A DNA stretch of 64,000 bases from Paenirhizobium cremeum (GTDB lineage Bacteria; Pseudomonadota; Alphaproteobacteria; Rhizobiales; Rhizobiaceae). Below are positions 1 to 8,387 of this stretch, piece by piece. Each line of letters starts with the position of its first letter. The first letter of the stretch is position 1. The position numbers were made by a program, and so were the translations under genes. The DNA is taken from positions 52,599 through 116,598 of the forward strand of contig NZ_JAGGCS010000004.1 in NCBI RefSeq assembly GCF_022884085.1, written 5' to 3'. The notes beneath the pieces are model-generated. The model was not told the DNA's origin, did no database searches, and saw only the letters and a program-made list of their open reading frames with translations.

Positions 1-401
1 CGGACAAGGACATGACGCTTGCCGACTTCTCGGGCAAGACGGTTCTTCTCAATCTCTGGGCCACCTGGTGCGTGCCCTGCCGCGAGGAAATGCCGGCACT
101 CGACGCTCTGCAGAAGGCGGAGGGCAACGACAAGTTCCAGGTGCTTGCGATCAACATCGACACAGGAAGTGCTGAAAAACCAAAGACATTTCTCAGCGAG
201 ATCGGCGTCAATGCTCTCGGCCTCTACCGCGACTCCAGCATGGGTGTCTTCAACGAGATGAAGAAGGAAGGCCTGGCATTCGGTCTTCCTGTGACGCTGC
301 TCATTGATGCAAAAGGCTGCCTGCTTGGCTCGATGAACGGCCCCGCGGCCTGGGACAGCGAGGATGCGGCAAAGCTGGTCCGTGCCGCGACGGGCGCATG
401 A
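1..401 (+). CDS. tlpA: TlpA-type thiol:disulfide interchange protein, 5' end outside window
   Basis: The reading frame is already open at the left edge, so the gene is partial; the first in-frame ATG (position 12) is probably internal because rhizobial TlpA proteins carry an N-terminal membrane anchor plus linker. The visible part is a thioredoxin fold with the redox motif WCVPC preceded by NLWATW, and a later cis-proline segment (GLPVTLLID). Family members are anchored periplasmic reductases that keep cysteines of cytochrome c or cytochrome oxidase maturation proteins reduced. It ends 33 bp before the convergent acyltransferase gene. The family call is firm; the exact partner is not visible. 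Confidence 0.88.
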   Translation, partial: DKDMTLADFSGKTVLLNLWATWCVPCREEMPALDALQKAEGNDKFQVLAINIDTGSAEKPKTFLSEIGVNALGLYRDSSMGVFNEMKKEGLAFGLPVTLLIDAKGCLLGSMNGPAAWDSEDAAKLVRAATGA

Positions 402-434
402 CCATCGCAGATCGGGCCGGCACAGGAATACCCG

Positions 435-1223
435 TCAGGAAGAAGCGTTCTTCAACTCCGCGAGCCGCTTGAGCGCCGTCGGCGGCAACGGCACATGCGG
501 ATTGTCGCGAACTGTTTCCAGCAACAGTTCATCGCTTGCCTTTTCGAGTTGAGCGATCAGCGTTTCAAAGAAGGCGTCCGGATCGAGGCCCGGTTCGATC
601 GGCGGCAGGATCCGGACCTTGAAATGACCGGGATAGCGCATGAACTTGCGCCGCGGCCAGAAGATGCCGGGATGCATAGCGACCGGGACTACCGGAACCT
701 GCAGGTCGCGATAGATGCGGGCAATGCCGTATTTGTATAGCGGCTCGGCTCCCGGCGGGCGACGCGTACCCTCCGGATAGATGATGAGCTGGCGGCCGTT
801 GCGCATTTCCTGCTTGGCGCGTTCCATGACCGCAGCCATCACCTTGCCGCGCGCGCCGCGATCAACCGGGATCATCCGCTGTTTCTTCGCGTACCAGCCG
901 AACAGCGGGATCCACATCAGTTCCCGCTTCAAAATGTAGACGGGGTCGTCGAGCCAGGGCAACAGCGCGAAAGTATCCCAGAAAGACTGGTGCTTCGGTG
1001 CGAGGATGTAGCCGCCCTTCGGAATGTTCTCCAGTCCCTTGATCTCGAAGGTCGTGCCGACGATCCTCTCCATCAGCCAATGGCAGGAAAGCGCCCAGTT
1101 CTTCGGAATGGAGAAGGCTTTCTTGCGCGGCATCAGGAAATAGACCGGCGACAGCACGATCATGCGCAGAATGAGGTTGGCATAGAAAACCGTGTTAAAG
1201 AAGATCGAACGCAGGGTGGTCAT
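435..1223 (-). CDS. plsC: 1-acyl-sn-glycerol-3-phosphate acyltransferase (PlsC family)
   Basis: 262 aa. It has the acyltransferase block I motif HQSFWD (HX4D) and the block III motif YPEGTRRPPG, both hallmarks of lysophosphatidic acid acyltransferases. A hydrophobic N-terminal segment (about residues 10-30) fits an inner-membrane-associated enzyme. It would transfer a second acyl chain to lysophosphatidate, giving phosphatidate for phospholipid synthesis. It is last in the leftward run ftsE-ftsX-ydcF-plsC. Rhizobia often carry several PlsC-like acyltransferases (some for ornithine lipids), so the precise acceptor is inferred. Confidence 0.87.
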   Translation of the reverse strand: MTTLRSIFFNTVFYANLILRMIVLSPVYFLMPRKKAFSIPKNWALSCHWLMERIVGTTFEIKGLENIPKGGYILAPKHQSFWDTFALLPWLDDPVYILKRELMWIPLFGWYAKKQRMIPVDRGARGKVMAAVMERAKQEMRNGRQLIIYPEGTRRPPGAEPLYKYGIARIYRDLQVPVVPVAMHPGIFWPRRKFMRYPGHFKVRILPPIEPGLDPDAFFETLIAQLEKASDELLLETVRDNPHVPLPPTALKRLAELKNASS

Positions 1224-1307
1224 GGGGCGTTATCCGTGGGCGGGCTCGCACGTCCCTATCTCAAAATCCCGGAAAGCAAAAGCCGAACGCTGACCTTTCA
1301 CGGAAGA

Positions 1308-2030
1308 TCATTCCACCTTGGCAAGATGCCCCTTCGACCGCAGCCCCTCACCCACACCCCAGCCGATGACGCCGCGGGCATAGGCGACAAGCGTCTTGCC
1401 GTATTCGGAAAGCAGCGTTCTCAGCAGATTGGGTTCCGCATACCAGGCCGTCGTCTTCAGGTCTGAAATCACGACGGGATAGGGAATGAAGGTGGTCGAC
1501 GGATCGATGCGGCGCAATTCCATCAGGCTGCGCGGCATATGATAATTGCTGGTGACGACAAGCACGGACGAATAACCGCGATCGTGGATCCACCGCGATG
1601 TCTCGTTGGCGTTGCCGATGGTGTCCATCGCCTCATAGCCGACATCGATGCAGCATTCGAAAAGATCGGGCGAACTCTGGGTCACCCTGCGGATCTGTGC
1701 GGGCGTGGTCGTCGGATGCACGCCGGAAATCAGAAGCCGCCTTCCCATGCCCTTGCGAAGCAATTCGATCGCCTGGTCTATCCGCTGGTAGCCTCCCGTT
1801 AGCACGACGATTGCGTCCGCTTTCGCATCGATTGGCGGCGTGAACGTGGTCACGGCATCGGCAAAACGCAGAAAACCCGCCAGCACCAGAGCGCAGGCAA
1901 AGATCAGCACCAGTCCGGCATAGTGGAGAAAACGGCGCAAACGCCCATGACGCGAGAGAATGCCGCCCGTCGGACGCAGCGACAACTCTTCTCTGGACGC
2001 TTTCTTCCGTATCATTCGGTCCATCGACAT
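1308..2030 (-). CDS. YdcF/SanA-like DUF218 membrane protein
   Basis: About 240 aa from the ATG at 2030; an in-frame TTG at 2087 would add 19 residues, and no convincing ribosome-binding site decides between them. One transmembrane helix near the N-terminus (LIFACALVLAGFL) is followed by a DUF218 domain with DAIVVLTGG and the later VTSNYHMPRS segment typical of YdcF/ElyC/SanA proteins. These have been linked to envelope integrity but have no settled reaction. It lies 78 bp downstream of ftsX on the same strand, suggesting cotranscription with ftsEX and plsC. Confidence 0.75.
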   Translation of the reverse strand: MSMDRMIRKKASREELSLRPTGGILSRHGRLRRFLHYAGLVLIFACALVLAGFLRFADAVTTFTPPIDAKADAIVVLTGGYQRIDQAIELLRKGMGRRLLISGVHPTTTPAQIRRVTQSSPDLFECCIDVGYEAMDTIGNANETSRWIHDRGYSSVLVVTSNYHMPRSLMELRRIDPSTTFIPYPVVISDLKTTAWYAEPNLLRTLLSEYGKTLVAYARGVIGWGVGEGLRSKGHLAKVE

Positions 2031-2107
2031 GGGTTTGTGAATAGCGCGCTTTTCACACACGGAACAGGCGGCTTTGTGGCAATTCAACAGGCTTTCGGCT
2101 CAAGCGC

Positions 2108-3121
2108 TCAATCCTTGAGCAGGCCGTCCGTGCGCGCAGGATCCGACCTGACGAGATCGATTTCGTAAATGGTTCTCATAACGGTTATGCGCGCTGTCAC
2201 GGTCGTCAGAAGCGCGATCACGATCATCGTGGCAAAAATACCGAGATAGCCGAGATAGCCGATCGAAAACGTGCCGAACAATGCGGTCGCCTGATCGCTT
2301 TCGGGCGTGGCGAGCGAGCGGCTTTGCCAGAAGCCGGCAGCCGCAAACAGCGCGGCGGCGAGAATGCCGCCGGCAGCCGCCCCCTTGAGGCTGATCTTGA
2401 GGAAATGCTTCTGGAACTCCTGGGCAACGAACGAGCCTTCCGCGCCGACGAAATGCAGCACCTCGATGATATGCCTGTTTCCGGAAAGCGCTCCACGGGT
2501 GGCAAAGACCACGGTCAGGACCATGGCGGTAAACACAAGGACGAGAATGCCCGAACCGATCAGCACAGTGGTGCGCGCCATCTGCACGAGCCTGTCGACC
2601 CAGGTACGATGATCGTCGAGGAAGGCCTGCGGCACCTCGGCCTTCAGGAGATCCCGCATGGCCGCGAAATCGGGCGGATGAGTCTCGTCGATGGTAATGA
2701 TGATGAGGCGCGGCACCGGCAGTTCGTTGATGTCGAGACCCGTGCCGAGCCAGGGCTCCAGGAGCCGCGCAGTCGCTGCATCGTCCATGATCCGGCCATC
2801 CTTGGTGCCGACGAAGGTGAGCGCCAGGTCACGCGCCCTTGCCAGCGTCTTCTCCATGTCGAGATTGTCGTCCGGCTTGATCTGGATGGTGATTTCCCGT
2901 GAGATCTGGCTCTGCCAGCCTGCGGCGGTCGCGCGCACCATGCTGACCGCGCCGAGCGTCAGGCAGGCGAGGAAGGCCATGATCGCGATCACCACCATCA
3001 AGGCATTGCCCTGGATATTGGAGGGCGGCAGGATGGGCGCGGTCGGGCGGACGCTCATCTCGATGCGGCGCGGAGTCTGGCCCCCATTCTTCCGGCGGGA
3101 AGGCTGATCGATATCACTCAT
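2108..3121 (-). CDS. ftsX: Cell division protein FtsX
   Basis: 337 aa with a cytoplasmic N-terminal tail of about 40 residues, a first membrane helix (about 41-65), a periplasmic domain, and three C-terminal membrane helices, the FtsX layout. FtsX is the membrane subunit of the FtsEX complex, which couples cytoplasmic ATP hydrolysis to periplasmic peptidoglycan hydrolase activation at the division site. Its start overlaps the 3' end of ftsE by 8 bp, so the two are translated as a coupled pair. Confidence 0.9.
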   Translation of the reverse strand: MSDIDQPSRRKNGGQTPRRIEMSVRPTAPILPPSNIQGNALMVVIAIMAFLACLTLGAVSMVRATAAGWQSQISREITIQIKPDDNLDMEKTLARARDLALTFVGTKDGRIMDDAATARLLEPWLGTGLDINELPVPRLIIITIDETHPPDFAAMRDLLKAEVPQAFLDDHRTWVDRLVQMARTTVLIGSGILVLVFTAMVLTVVFATRGALSGNRHIIEVLHFVGAEGSFVAQEFQKHFLKISLKGAAAGGILAAALFAAAGFWQSRSLATPESDQATALFGTFSIGYLGYLGIFATMIVIALLTTVTARITVMRTIYEIDLVRSDPARTDGLLKD

Positions 3122-3773
3122 AGATGTCGAGCCGCCCGTCGGTAAGGATCATCCGCCGCGCATCCACCTGATCCATCAGCGCCAGGTCATGGGTGGCGAT
3201 GACGACGGCAGTTCCGAGACGGTTGAGTTCGAGGAAAAGGCTGAGCAACCGACGCGCCATCGGCGGATCGACATTGCCGGTCGGTTCGTCGGCAAGCAGG
3301 ATTTCCGGCCGGTCGATCAGCGCCCTGGCGATCGCCACACGCTGCTTCTCGCCCCCGGACAGAACCGGCGGCAAGACGTTGATGCGCTCGCCGAGTCCGA
3401 CCCATTTCAGCAGTTCCAGGACGTCCTTGCGGTAACTGTTCTCATCCTTGCCTCGCACGCGAAGCGGCAGCGCCACGTTCTCATAGGTCGTCAGGTGGTC
3501 GAGAAGCTGGAAATCCTGGAACACGATTCCCACCCGCCGGCGCAACATCGGCAACTCACTGCGTGGAATCCGGGTGATGTCCCGGCCGAAGCTGCGGATC
3601 AGTCCGCGCGTCGGCTGAAGCGACATGAAAAGCAGGCGCAACAGAGTCGTCTTGCCCGCTCCGGAAGGGCCGGTGAGGAACTGAAACGAACGCTTCGGAA
3701 TGTCGAAGGTCAGGTCGCGGAGGATCTCCGGTCCCATTCCGTAGCGCAAACCGACATTTTCGAAATGGATCAA
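3114..3773 (-). CDS. ftsE: Cell division ATP-binding protein FtsE
   Basis: ABC ATPase with Walker A GPSGAGKTT, signature LSGGEKQR, Walker B ILLADEPT and switch ATHD. The open frame runs up to 3824, but the family begins at the IHFENV segment; a TTG codon at 3773 places the start there and gives 219 aa, the usual FtsE length. FtsE binds FtsX and powers its signal across the membrane. The ftsE upstream region contains a large palindrome with repeated GTTAAC half-sites. The start codon choice is inferred from family length. Confidence 0.9.
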   Translation of the reverse strand: MIHFENVGLRYGMGPEILRDLTFDIPKRSFQFLTGPSGAGKTTLLRLLFMSLQPTRGLIRSFGRDITRIPRSELPMLRRRVGIVFQDFQLLDHLTTYENVALPLRVRGKDENSYRKDVLELLKWVGLGERINVLPPVLSGGEKQRVAIARALIDRPEILLADEPTGNVDPPMARRLLSLFLELNRLGTAVVIATHDLALMDQVDARRMILTDGRLDIYE

Positions 3774-3802
3774 CCGACGGGCCCAGTCTGACGGATCTAA
3801 CG

Positions 3803-3839
3803 ACCGGCCACATGTTAACGCCACACGTTAACGGCCGGT
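3803..3839. promoter_or_regulatory. Palindrome with paired GTTAAC half-sites upstream of ftsE
   Basis: The arms ACCGGCC (3803-3809) plus GTTAACG (3814-3820) pair with CGTTAAC (3826-3832) plus GGCCGGT (3833-3839), leaving a four-base bulge and a five-base loop. The two TTAAC elements resemble CtrA half-sites (consensus TTAA-N7-TTAAC) but the spacing here is nine, and another TTAACC lies at 3887-3892. It sits 30 bp upstream of the TTG start of ftsE. It could be a protein-binding palindrome or an RNA hairpin; the function is inferred. Confidence 0.45.
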
Positions 3840-3905
3840 AAACACGGGTCAAAGAACGGCTCTCTCCGCCGGATCTTTTCGAAGCATTAACCATTTAAAT
3901 TTACG

Positions 3906-3950
3906 ACTGGGGACAAATTGTTTCAATGCCCCAGTTTTGTCCACCCCCAG
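3906..3950. promoter_or_regulatory. Competing inverted repeats between ftsE and the divergent hypothetical gene
   Basis: CTGGGG at 3907-3912 can pair with CCCCAG at 3929-3934, or, extended through GGACAAA (3911-3917), with TTTGTCC (3936-3942) and the following CCCCCAG (3944-3950). The two pairings exclude each other, as in attenuators. The element lies 52 bp upstream of the ATG at 4002. No U-run follows, so termination is not obvious. Confidence 0.35.
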
Positions 3951-4001
3951 ACGCTTTGAGGAGAGGCTCCTGGAAGGGCGGTTCAAGGAAGGCTCCGGTC
4001 C

Positions 4002-4685
4002 ATGAGCGCAGCGAGATCCCGACGAGTTCCCGACGAGCCGGTCATCGACCTTTTGCCGCCCGAACGCCGCCGCCACCAGCACGCTTGGCCGATCCGCGTC
4101 GATGAGGACATTGTCGATGCCCATTTCGTGGTCATCCGCGAGGCCGTCTCCCGGTCGCAAGGCACGAACGGGAGCAACAACAGCCGCCGCTCAACCCATC
4201 GCTTCACCTCCGCGCCCTCTCTCAACCACTGGACAAACGTCCTTGCCGCCCCTCTGCACTGGAGCGAACAGGCGCTGCAGCGGCTCTCCGAGAAAACCTT
4301 CGCGGTTGTCGTTTCCGCGTCCTTCGCCCTGATGTTTGCCGCTGCCAGCGTCTTTGCCGGCGGCACTGCGAAGAACGCGGCGGCGCCTTCCGGCCCGCTG
4401 GACATCACCCATATCAGCCTGACGCCACAGGACGCTAACGGCATGCGTGTTCTGCTCGTCAATGCGATCGTCGAGAATCGCAGTGAAAACCGTACGCTCG
4501 TCCCGAAGCTGCGTGCGGATCTCATCTCCGGCGGCCAGGTGATTGCCAGCACCTATATCGACAGTCCGGTGAATGAACTTGACGCCGGACATAGCCGCGG
4601 AATCTCGGCACGGCTGCAGCATCCCGGTGGAAAATTGCCGGAATTGCGGCTTTCCTTCGAAGAAGCGGATGCCTCACGCTCCTGA
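4002..4685 (+). CDS. Single-pass membrane protein of unknown function
   Basis: 227 aa. The N-terminal part is basic and probably cytoplasmic and disordered, with a motif EDIVDAHFVV around residue 33. One membrane helix (about residues 100-120, VVVSASFALMFAAASVFAG) is followed by a C-terminal domain (about 130-220) resembling the beta-sandwich FxLYD/DUF3426-type tail of MJ0042 zinc-ribbon proteins found near ftsE and hpt in rhizobia. No CxxC zinc ribbon is visible at the N-terminus here. It is followed by hpt 68 bp downstream. No function is proposed. Confidence 0.65.
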   Translation: MSAARSRRVPDEPVIDLLPPERRRHQHAWPIRVDEDIVDAHFVVIREAVSRSQGTNGSNNSRRSTHRFTSAPSLNHWTNVLAAPLHWSEQALQRLSEKTFAVVVSASFALMFAAASVFAGGTAKNAAAPSGPLDITHISLTPQDANGMRVLLVNAIVENRSENRTLVPKLRADLISGGQVIASTYIDSPVNELDAGHSRGISARLQHPGGKLPELRLSFEEADASRS

Positions 4686-4753
4686 CTGTGCTATCCGCCA
4701 ACCTTCCCGCGGCCGCCAGCAGCATGAGGCCGCTGTGCTGAAGGAGTGCATCC

Positions 4754-5296
4754 ATGCCCGTCGTCCGCGGAAAGAACATCGAACCGCTCTATACTGCAGA
4801 GCAGATCGCCGAGCGCAACCATGCGCTGGCCGCCGAGATTGCCAGCGGCCCCTGCGATGATCTCCTAGTCATTTCGGTCCTCAAGGGCTCCTTTATTTTC
4901 GCCGCCGACCTGATCCGCGCCCTGCACGACGTCGGCCTCGCTCCAGAAGTCGAATTCATCACCTTGTCGAGCTACGGCACCGGCACGGTGTCTCAAGGCG
5001 TGAAGATCATCAAGGACATCGACAGCGATGTCAGCGGTCGCAACGTCCTCCTGATCGACGACATCCTGGAATCCGGACGCACGCTGCTCTTCGCCAAGAA
5101 CCTGATGTATGAACGCGGCGCGAAAAGCGTGACCATAGCCGTACTGCTCGACAAGAAAGTCAAGCGTAAGGAAGTCTTCGAGGCCGACTATGTGGGCTTC
5201 GAATGCCCCGACTATTTCGTCGTGGGTTATGGCATGGACGTAGCCTACGCCTTCCGCGAGTTGCCCTTCGTGGGTGTCGTCACCGGTGACGCTTAG
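4754..5296 (+). CDS. hpt: Hypoxanthine phosphoribosyltransferase
   Basis: 180 aa, the family length. It has the PRPP-binding motif VLLIDDILESGRT and the N-terminal SVLKGSFIF segment used for pyrophosphate/loop contacts. The enzyme salvages hypoxanthine (and usually guanine) to IMP/GMP using PRPP in the cytoplasm. The ribosome-binding site GAAGGAG precedes the ATG. It is separated by 169 bp from cpdR downstream. Confidence 0.92.
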   Translation: MPVVRGKNIEPLYTAEQIAERNHALAAEIASGPCDDLLVISVLKGSFIFAADLIRALHDVGLAPEVEFITLSSYGTGTVSQGVKIIKDIDSDVSGRNVLLIDDILESGRTLLFAKNLMYERGAKSVTIAVLLDKKVKRKEVFEADYVGFECPDYFVVGYGMDVAYAFRELPFVGVVTGDA

Positions 5297-5465
5297 GGCC
5301 TTTCAGGGTTCGGAGCATCGGCGGGAGGCCAACTCTTGCCGGATGACAAAGAGCACTTGTTAACCATGGGCACGGCCGCTGTCTGCGGTGTTTACCGATC
5401 GAAAAGGAAAGCATGATGATTTGCCTCCCGGGGCGCACAGACAAGACGGGAGCGCAAGTTCGATC

Positions 5466-5825
5466 ATGGCGAGAATCCTGATTACCGAAGATGAAGATTC
5501 GCTGCGGTCCTTCGTGGCCCGGGCGTTGCGCCTCGACGGCCACGAAACCTATGAGGCGGCCGATGGCGCCGAAGGACTCGAGCGCCTCTCGGAAAAATCC
5601 TTCGATCTCCTGCTTTCAGATATCCGCATGCCCGTCATGGACGGGATAGAACTGGCGCACCGTGCTGCTTCGTCCTTCCCTGACCTCAAGATCCTGCTGA
5701 TGACCGGCTATGCCGAGCAGCGCGAACGCGCCGACGACCTCGCCGCAAAGATCATCGACGTCGTCTCGAAGCCCTTCGCCCTGCCGGATATTCGTGCGGC
5801 CGTCGCACGCGCCCTGGCAGGCTGA
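5466..5825 (+). CDS. cpdR: Single-domain response regulator CpdR
   Basis: 119 aa from the ATG at 5466; an in-frame upstream start at 5388 would add residues not expected in this family. It is a bare receiver domain: acidic pocket EDED near residue 8, phospho-acceptor aspartate in LLLSDIRMPVMDG, conserved threonine in LLMTGYAEQ, and lysine in VSKPFALPD. CpdR, when unphosphorylated, recruits substrates to the ClpXP protease and controls CtrA turnover in alphaproteobacteria. A TTAACC half-site typical of CtrA targets lies at 5360-5365. Confidence 0.9.
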   Translation: MARILITEDEDSLRSFVARALRLDGHETYEAADGAEGLERLSEKSFDLLLSDIRMPVMDGIELAHRAASSFPDLKILLMTGYAEQRERADDLAAKIIDVVSKPFALPDIRAAVARALAG

Positions 5826-5831
5826 GGCGTT

Positions 5832-6380
5832 TCACAACGCCTCTTCCACGCCAACACCCTCAAGCCTTGCAATTTCCGCGACCACGGCCTCGAGCCAATG
5901 GTCGCGGATACCCATCTCTCTCAGATGAGCGACCGTATTGGCGACATAAACCGGATTGGGACCGGATTGACCGACAGCCGCGTTGACGATCCGGGCAGCC
6001 TCGCCGACCGTGACGCCGCCGCCATACTGATGATGCGCCCGATCTACGACATAGGTTACAGCCTTGACGATGCGGCCGTCATCGAGTTTCAGCGGCAGAA
6101 ACCGCTCGAGATAAACGTGCGTGACAAGTTCGCGCTGCCTGAGATAGTCGAGCGTCTCGTCCCGGTTGGCATCGGAAACCTTGAAGGCCACACCCCTGCA
6201 CGATCCGCCCCGGTCAAGGCCGAGCACCAGTCCCGGCTGCTGTTCTGTACCCCGATGCACCCATGAACGCACGCAGAGCGAGCGGCGATATCCCATCAGC
6301 CGCGCCTGAACCCGCTCTTCAAAGGGGAAGCCCGGATTCCACATCAACGATCCGTAGCCAAACACCCAAAATTCGTCCAT
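5832..6380 (-). CDS. ChaC-like gamma-glutamylcyclotransferase
   Basis: About 182 aa from the ATG at 6380 that begins MDEFWVFGYGSLMWNPG; the motif YGSL is the substrate-binding loop of the gamma-glutamylcyclotransferase fold. The frame is open to 6509, but that would overlap the divergent gene; an ATG at 6392 is an alternative. ChaC enzymes cleave glutathione to 5-oxoproline and Cys-Gly. It converges on cpdR with only 6 bp between the stops. Confidence 0.85.
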   Translation of the reverse strand: MDEFWVFGYGSLMWNPGFPFEERVQARLMGYRRSLCVRSWVHRGTEQQPGLVLGLDRGGSCRGVAFKVSDANRDETLDYLRQRELVTHVYLERFLPLKLDDGRIVKAVTYVVDRAHHQYGGGVTVGEAARIVNAAVGQSGPNPVYVANTVAHLREMGIRDHWLEAVVAEIARLEGVGVEEAL

Positions 6381-6432
6381 ATCGCAAGTCATTCCCGTTT
6401 GCCGAACAACCATTTTACGATCGGAGCGCCGG

Positions 6433-7446
6433 ATGGCAACGAACAAGCCCGGGACAAGTGCCATGAGCCGCAAGATTATGCGTCTCGGCATCCTCATCCT
6501 GCTCGCCATCGCCGTCTATTGCGGGGCGTGGTTCTTCGCGGCCAATTCGCTGCAGAAGAGCCTTCTCGCCTTCTTCGGCGGCGAAAATCCGGCGGAAGTC
6601 AACATCAGTTGCGAGGACACGGCGGTTCGCGGCTTTCCCTTCCGCATCGGACTTTTCTGCTCCAGGGTCGGTCTCGACGACCGCTTCCATGGTCTTTCGG
6701 CCTCGTTCGGCGCGCTGCGCTCGGCTGCCCAGATCTACGCGCCGGGCCATGTCGTCTGGGAGCTCGACGGTCCGGGCGAGGTGCGTTCCGCCCTCGGCTT
6801 CTCCGCCGCGCTGCAATGGCAGGCCCTGCGATCAAGCGTCAACTCCGGTCTGTCGGGAGTCGATCGCACCTCGCTGGAAGCAACAGGCGCAAAAGCGACC
6901 CTGACCGCGATGACCACCGGCCAGACTTTCGATACCGCGTCCGAACATCTCGAAGCCCACGCCCGCCGCAACGGCGACGACCTCGATATCGCTCTCCTCA
7001 TTCGCAACGGGATTTTCCGCCTGGCAGGCGGAGCGCCGGTCATGCCGCCGGTTTCGACGACTGTGGACCTGACCCTTGCCGGCAAGGCGAAATATCTCGA
7101 CATGCAGGGCGACCGGGGAGAGGGATTATACGGCAGCAGCGGCGAGATCCGCCGAATTGCGATCGATCTTGGCGGAGGCCGTGTCCTGACGGCGAACGGG
7201 CCTTTTTCTGTCGGCACGGACGGTCAGATTTCCGGCAAGCTCCGCCTCGAGATGGAAGGAATAGACGGCTGGAAAGATACCCTTGTCACAGCCTTTCCCG
7301 ATGCCGCTGACAACATCAAAAGCGGCACGAAGATCCTGAAGGCGCTGTTCTCCGGCAAGCAGAACGGCGGTGTCGACCTGAAGATCGAAAACGGCGTCAT
7401 CATACTCGGTGGCTTTATCCCGATCGGCGTCCTGCCGCCGATCTGA
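6433..7446 (+). CDS. DUF2125 domain protein, membrane-anchored
   Basis: 337 aa. The ATG at 6433 follows GGAG at good spacing; a second ATG at 6463 is possible. One N-terminal hydrophobic helix (LGILILLAIAVYCGAWFFA) acts as anchor or signal, followed by a long envelope domain of the alphaproteobacterial DUF2125 type. The sequence ends in a hydrophobic VIILGGFIPIGVLPPI. The gene is divergent from the ChaC-like gene and convergent with tyrC. Function is unknown. Confidence 0.78.
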   Translation: MATNKPGTSAMSRKIMRLGILILLAIAVYCGAWFFAANSLQKSLLAFFGGENPAEVNISCEDTAVRGFPFRIGLFCSRVGLDDRFHGLSASFGALRSAAQIYAPGHVVWELDGPGEVRSALGFSAALQWQALRSSVNSGLSGVDRTSLEATGAKATLTAMTTGQTFDTASEHLEAHARRNGDDLDIALLIRNGIFRLAGGAPVMPPVSTTVDLTLAGKAKYLDMQGDRGEGLYGSSGEIRRIAIDLGGGRVLTANGPFSVGTDGQISGKLRLEMEGIDGWKDTLVTAFPDAADNIKSGTKILKALFSGKQNGGVDLKIENGVIILGGFIPIGVLPPI

Positions 7447-7457
7447 GGGTCCGCAAA

Positions 7458-8387
7458 TCAGGGTTTCTTGTCGAGGGCGTGACGACCGAAATCCGGAACG
7501 TCGACGTCCTGGCCGGCCTCGATGATCGAACGGCGAACCGCGCGTGTGCGGGTGAAGAGTTCGAACAACTTGTCACCCTCGCCCCAGCGGATCGCCCGCT
7601 GCAGATAGGCGAGGTCCTCCGAAAACCGAGCCAGCATTTCAAGGATGGCGTCCTTGTTGTGCAGGCAGACATCGCGCCACATGGTCGGATCGGAAGCCGC
7701 AAGGCGGGTGAAATCGCGGAAGCCCGAGGCCGAATATTTGATGACTTCCGATTCCGTCACCGTTTCGAGATCATCGGCAGTGCCGACGATGTTGTAGGCG
7801 ATGATATGTGGCAGATGGGAAACGATCGCCAGCACCTTGTCGTGGTGTTGAGGGTCCATTTCGTCCACCCGGGAGCCGAGCGCTTCCCAGAAAGCCTTGA
7901 GCCGCGCCAACGCATCGGCATCCGTTCCGGGCAGCGGCGTGAAGATGCACCAGCGCCCCTTGAAGAGGCCGATGAAACCGGCATCGGGACCGGATTTTTC
8001 CGTACCGGCCAGCGGATGGCCGGGAATGAAATGCACGTTTTCCGGCATATGCGGCGCCATCTGCGCGATGACGGAAGCCTTGGTGGAGCCGACGTCGGTG
8101 ACGATCGCGCCCGGCTTCAGCCGCGGAGCAATCTGTTTCGCCACAGCCTCGGAAGCACCGACAGGCACGGAAACGATCACGAGATCGGCGCCCTCGACGG
8201 CGTCCGCAGCCGACGGTGAATAGGATGTGCCGAGTTCCAGTTCCTCGGCCCGCTTCAGCGTATCGGCGCTGCGCGTCGAGACCACCACCTCGCGAGCCAA
8301 TCCGAGTTCCTTTACGTCACGGGCGATTGAAGAGCCGATAAGGCCGATACCGATCAGCGCGATACGGTCGAACATGGGTTCCGGCAT
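7458..8387 (-). CDS. tyrC: Cyclohexadienyl (prephenate/arogenate) dehydrogenase
   Basis: About 309 aa. The N-terminal Rossmann motif GIGLIGSSIARD binds NAD(P); the segment HPLAGTEKSG carries a conserved histidine of the TyrA family. The enzyme oxidatively decarboxylates prephenate or arogenate for tyrosine synthesis. The hisC stop and the tyrC ATG overlap as TGATG at 8387, so translation is coupled. The first codon in the open frame (GTG, 8390) is less likely. No ACT or chorismate mutase domain is fused. Confidence 0.9.
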   Translation of the reverse strand: MPEPMFDRIALIGIGLIGSSIARDVKELGLAREVVVSTRSADTLKRAEELELGTSYSPSAADAVEGADLVIVSVPVGASEAVAKQIAPRLKPGAIVTDVGSTKASVIAQMAPHMPENVHFIPGHPLAGTEKSGPDAGFIGLFKGRWCIFTPLPGTDADALARLKAFWEALGSRVDEMDPQHHDKVLAIVSHLPHIIAYNIVGTADDLETVTESEVIKYSASGFRDFTRLAASDPTMWRDVCLHNKDAILEMLARFSEDLAYLQRAIRWGEGDKLFELFTRTRAVRRSIIEAGQDVDVPDFGRHALDKKP

